Assembly: GCF_016415625.1 (NCBI RefSeq)
Contig: NZ_WBXP01000033.1
Coordinates: forward strand, 1-40,791
Direction of reading: 5' to 3'
Length of the DNA stretch: 40,791 nt
DNA from: Shimwellia pseudoproteus
GTDB taxonomy: Bacteria > Pseudomonadota > Gammaproteobacteria > Enterobacterales > Enterobacteriaceae
Below, piece by piece: positions 38,085 through 40,791 of this stretch. Position 1 is the first letter of the stretch. Each line of letters opens with the position of its first letter. The notes under the pieces are model-generated. The model was not told where the DNA came from. It ran no database searches and saw only the letters and a list, made by a program, of their open reading frames with translations. Position numbers and translations under genes: made by a program.

Positions 38085-39071
38085 TTAATACATCGGCATT
38101 AATTGTAATGGCGGTTCATTCAGAACCTTAACCTGCTCATTAAAGGTGGCAGTCTGTCTTCGCCAGAAATCTTCCTCCCGTAGCCAGGGGAAATTTCCAG
38201 GAAATGCGGGGTCGTCCCAGCGCCGTATTATCCACGCCAGATAATAAACCAATCGCATCGCGCGTAAAGGTTCGATCAACGCAATTTCTTTGGGATCAAA
38301 GCGCTGGAACTCTTCATAGGCTTCCAGCACCGTTTCAAGCTGGATGCGCTGTTCCTGACGATCGCCATTCAGCAGCATCCACAAATCCTGCACTGCCGGG
38401 CCATTACGCGCATCGTCTAAATCCACAAACAGCGGCCCGTCGCGCCACAGGATATTCCCCGGGTGACAGTCGCCGCGCAGGCGCAGTGTGGTGACGCTAT
38501 CAGACCAGCGCGGGATCACCGCAGCGATCAGCGCATCAGTGGCCTGTAGAAAAGCGGCTTTTAACCCAGCGGGGATCAATGGTGTCTGCTCATAGATATT
38601 GCGCGGCTGATGCAAATATTCATCCAGCCCGATATCCGGCCGGTACGTAAAGCGGCAGCGCTGCCCGATTTGATGAATACGGCCAAGATAGCTGCCGACC
38701 CATTCCAGTTGATCAAGATTATCGACTTCAAACTGGCGGCCACCCAGGCTCGGGAAGACAGCAAAAGAGAAGCCGTCATGTTGTAGCAGCGTCTCGCCAT
38801 TAAGTATCAGCGGCGCCGCGATGGGCACATCATGTTCCGCCAGTTCGAGGGCGAACTGGTGCTCTTCCGCAATTTGTTGTGTGGTCCAGCGCTGGGGACG
38901 GTAGAATTTGACGACATAACGCCGCCGATCTTCATCCTGAAACTGGTAAACCCGGTTTTCATAGCTGTTAAGCGGCGTAAGCCCGGAATCAACCCGGATC
39001 CCCTGGGCAAATAATGCATCAAGGATAGTATCCGGGTGTAATGTCTGAAAATTAAATGCGTTATCTGTCAT
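38085..39071 (-). CDS. srkA: Stress response Ser/Thr protein kinase SrkA (YihE/RdoA)
   Basis: A 328-residue kinase of the aminoglycoside-phosphotransferase-like fold, the E. coli length. The nucleotide-binding lysine is in [13 protein letters not shown], the catalytic loop is [15 protein letters not shown] and the metal-binding aspartates are in [14 protein letters not shown]. coli SrkA protects cells from stress-induced death and counters MazEF toxicity; transcription with dsbA is controlled by the Cpx envelope-stress system there. No Cpx box was looked for beyond inspection, and none is obvious. The gene starts 76 bases after yihD, the E. coli order. Confidence 0.96.
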   Translation of the reverse strand: MTDNAFNFQTLHPDTILDALFAQGIRVDSGLTPLNSYENRVYQFQDEDRRRYVVKFYRPQRWTTQQIAEEHQFALELAEHDVPIAAPLILNGETLLQHDGFSFAVFPSLGGRQFEVDNLDQLEWVGSYLGRIHQIGQRCRFTYRPDIGLDEYLHQPRNIYEQTPLIPAGLKAAFLQATDALIAAVIPRWSDSVTTLRLRGDCHPGNILWRDGPLFVDLDDARNGPAVQDLWMLLNGDRQEQRIQLETVLEAYEEFQRFDPKEIALIEPLRAMRLVYYLAWIIRRWDDPAFPGNFPWLREEDFWRRQTATFNEQVKVLNEPPLQLMPMY

Positions 39072-39147
39072 TCCGATATCCGCAGAGTGGCACGAATATA
39101 GCAGAATAACATTTCACGGCGCCAACGGTGGCGTCTCTTACAAGCTT

Positions 39148-39417
39148 TTACTCTTTAATAACACCGCGGGCCTTCAGCAACGCGGTTTTGAAGTCTTCTT
39201 CGTAGTCTTTTTGCAGACCGGGGATCGCGGCATCTTTACTGCTACTGCGCATTTTCAGATGGTAGATCAGAATATCATCGGTCAGATCAACCAGATCACC
39301 GTTAAAGCCTGCTTCGCTGGCCAGTTTCTGTAAAAATTGCAGCAAGTTTAGATCGGGCTCTTTCTGCCATTCTGGCTGGAGCAACTCGATCACTTCGTTA
39401 AGACGTTTGCATTTCAT
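39148..39417 (-). CDS. yihD: YihD family protein
   Basis: An 89-residue protein, exactly the E. coli length, starting at 39417 ([20 protein letters not shown]); GGAG lies about 8 bases upstream, and the open frame beyond it toward mobA is not family sequence. The whole protein is helical and ends [20 protein letters not shown], nearly as in E. coli. The family (DUF1040) is confined to gamma-proteobacteria and has no established function. It stands divergently next to mobA, with about 70 bases between the two starts. Confidence 0.93.
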   Translation of the reverse strand: MKCKRLNEVIELLQPEWQKEPDLNLLQFLQKLASEAGFNGDLVDLTDDILIYHLKMRSSSKDAAIPGLQKDYEEDFKTALLKARGVIKE

Positions 39418-39488
39418 GGTGGTACTCCTTTTACTTGATAGCAACACGTTAGCAGGCTCAATCCCACATGAAAAGGGGCGATATAGTA

Positions 39489-40070
39489 ATGAGATTATCC
39501 CAGCTACAGGGGGCAATTCTGGCCGGAGGCCGGGCCACCCGTATGGGGGGCCAGGACAAAGGGCTGGTTCAACTCAACGGCCAGCCACTCTGGCAGCGGG
39601 TATATACGCGTCTGGCCCCGCAGACTGGCGGGGTGATGATAAGCGCCAACCGCAATATTGCCGAATACCAGAAAAGTGGCCTGCCTGTTGTTCAGGATAC
39701 GCTATCTGGCTTCCCCGGCCCCCTGGCAGGCATGCTCGCGGTACTGGCATCCAGCGACAGAGAGTGGTTTCTGTTTTGCCCCTGCGATGTCCCCGGGATC
39801 CCGCAAGACCTGGCGCGGCGTCTCTGGGAAAATAAGCAGGCTGCTCCCGCCGCCTGGGTACATGACGGCGAGCGCGATCATCCAACAATAGCCCTGGTTC
39901 ACCGCCGCCTACAGGCGCCCCTGAGGGAGTATTTGCAGGCCGGAGAGCGGCGGGTTATGGTTTTTCTGCGGCAGGCCGGTGGGGTGCCGGTTTCCTTTGC
40001 TGGACAGCATAGCGCCTTTGCGAATGTGAATAGCCCTGACGATCTCATTCTATGGCAGGAGAATAATTAA
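39489..40070 (+). CDS. mobA: Molybdenum cofactor guanylyltransferase
   Basis: A 193-residue protein (E. coli 194). It joins GMP from GTP to molybdopterin to form the guanine dinucleotide cofactor used by DMSO reductase-type enzymes. The nucleotide-binding signature [17 protein letters not shown] is at about residues 9-25. Further conserved blocks are [35 protein letters not shown] with the metal-binding Asp, and [14 protein letters not shown] prefer the ATG at 39489, with AGGGG about 11 bases upstream, to an in-frame ATG at 39468. Its stop overlaps the mobB start by one base (TAATG). Confidence 0.95.
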   Translation: MRLSQLQGAILAGGRATRMGGQDKGLVQLNGQPLWQRVYTRLAPQTGGVMISANRNIAEYQKSGLPVVQDTLSGFPGPLAGMLAVLASSDREWFLFCPCDVPGIPQDLARRLWENKQAAPAAWVHDGERDHPTIALVHRRLQAPLREYLQAGERRVMVFLRQAGGVPVSFAGQHSAFANVNSPDDLILWQENN

Positions 40071-40579
40071 TGGTCCCTTTACTGGCGATTGCTGCATTTA
40101 GCGGTACCGGGAAAACAACGTTACTTAAGCAACTGATCCCGGTGCTTACTGCCCAGGGTATTCGCGTTGGGCTGATTAAACATACCCACCACAATATGGA
40201 TGTCGATAAACCCGGTAAGGACAGTTATGAGTTACGCAAAGCCGGTGCTGCCCAGACCCTGGTTGCCAGCAATCAACGCTGGGCGCTGATGACTGAAACC
40301 CCGGATGCCGGAGAGATGGATTTGCATTATCTGGCATCGCGGATGGACGCCAGTACGCTGGATCTGATCCTCGTGGAAGGATTTAAGCATGAGGTGGTGG
40401 CGAAGATATTGTTGTTTCGCGCCGCAACCGGCCATAGCCTGGCAGAGCTGGGGATTGATGCGCATACCCTGGCGGTGGCCAGTGATGAGGTACTCGATAT
40501 TGATGTGGCCCAACTGGATTTGAATAATGTTGCGCAGATAAGCCAGTTTATCCGTGAGTGGCTACAGGGGCAGAAATAA
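40070..40579 (+). CDS. mobB: Molybdopterin-guanine dinucleotide adapter protein MobB
   Basis: A 169-residue GTP-binding protein, a little shorter than E. coli MobB. The Walker A loop GTGKTTLL is at about residues 11-18 and the family block RVGLIKHTHHNMDVDKPGKD at about residues 32-51. DLILVEGFKHE near residue 102 is the second signature. It binds MobA and GTP and helps, without being essential, in making the guanine dinucleotide form of molybdopterin. It starts in a TAATG overlap with mobA. A small hairpin without a T-run (TGGTGGGT / ACCCACCA, 40585-40604) and then a strong terminator separate it from the rRNA operon. Confidence 0.95.
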   Translation: MVPLLAIAAFSGTGKTTLLKQLIPVLTAQGIRVGLIKHTHHNMDVDKPGKDSYELRKAGAAQTLVASNQRWALMTETPDAGEMDLHYLASRMDASTLDLILVEGFKHEVVAKILLFRAATGHSLAELGIDAHTLAVASDEVLDIDVAQLDLNNVAQISQFIREWLQGQK

Positions 40580-40643
40580 GCGCATGGTGGGTTAGCACCC
40601 ACCAGATAGTAATACCTGACGTCAGTCAGTAAATCGCAGACAC

Positions 40644-40673
40644 AAAAAAGCCCTGTCTTGCGACAGGGCTTTT
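40644..40673. terminator. Terminator between mobB and the rRNA operon
   Basis: A 12-bp stem AAAAGCCCTGTC / GACAGGGCTTTT with a TTGC loop. On the minus strand its T-run is longest (six T), 12 bases after the 5S gene, so it is mainly the rRNA operon terminator, but it can also end mobB transcripts. Confidence 0.88.
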
Positions 40674-40684
40674 CCGTTTAATTA

Positions 40685-40791
40685 AAGCCTGGCAGTTCCC
40701 TACTCTCGCATGGGGAGACCCCACACTACCATCGGCGCTACGGCGTTTCACTTCTGAGTTCGGCATGGGGTCAGGTGGGACCACCGCGCTA
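40685..40791 (-). rRNA. rrf: 5S ribosomal RNA, 5' end cut by the window edge
   Basis: The minus strand reads TAGCGCGGTGGTCCCACCTG and on through GAACTCAGAAGTGAAACGCC to GGGAACTGCCAGGC, matching E. coli 5S rRNA from about base 14 to the 3' end; the first 13 or so bases lie beyond the window. The 23S and 16S genes are expected further right. mobB next to the 3' end of an rRNA operon is the E. coli rrnA arrangement. Confidence 0.97.

Overview
The window is a chromosomal segment from a gamma-proteobacterium of the order Enterobacterales, close to but not identical with Escherichia/Salmonella. Protein after protein matches the E. coli core gene of the same name in length and sequence (recalled from memory, no search run), and the order within each block is the E. 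coli order. The species cannot be named from the sequence alone.

Bases 1 to about 6,430 are an integrated accessory element of the P4-like / phage-inducible-island type, seen from its middle to its right end; the integrase, if present, lies to the left. It has an AlpA-type regulator, a small hypothetical gene, a Toprim primase-like protein and a DUF927 P-loop ATPase in a tightly overlapping operon with a terminator. Next comes a striking array of seven TGTCCC repeats in two opposed groups around an AT-rich core, which looks like the element's replication origin. The cargo follows: a small exported protein with two cysteines, then a chain of short genes with stop/start overlaps that I do not recognise, and one small gene on the opposite strand. 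No tRNA or obvious attachment repeat is seen at the right border, which lies somewhere before yicG.

Bases 6,843 to 19,988 are the spoT region in E. coli order: yicG, ligB, gmk, rpoZ, spoT, trmH, recG, gltS, xanP, yicH. Two points stand out. ligB is cut by one in-frame amber codon, and xanP is preceded by a perfect 18-bp PurR-type palindrome.

Bases 19,999 to 40,791 are the polA/glnA region: fabY, dtd, yihY, yihX, typA, glnA-glnL-glnG, yshB, hemN, yihI, csrC, engB, spf, polA, yihG, dsbA, srkA, yihD, mobA, mobB, ending inside a 5S rRNA gene on the minus strand. Regulatory DNA is very readable here: paired NtrC enhancer sites and a sigma-54 promoter before glnA, an NtrC site on the glnL promoter, and the sRNAs CsrC and Spot 42. 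In E. coli this block is far from spoT and lies the other way round, so the yicH-fabY junction marks a chromosomal rearrangement, most simply an inversion around the replication origin.

Functionally the core part combines stringent response and transcription (spoT, rpoZ, gmk), DNA and RNA maintenance (recG, polA, trmH), nitrogen assimilation (glnALG), translation quality control and ribosome assembly (dtd, typA, engB, yihI), purine and glutamate uptake (xanP, gltS), envelope functions (dsbA, srkA, yicH, yihG) and cofactor synthesis (hemN, mobAB).
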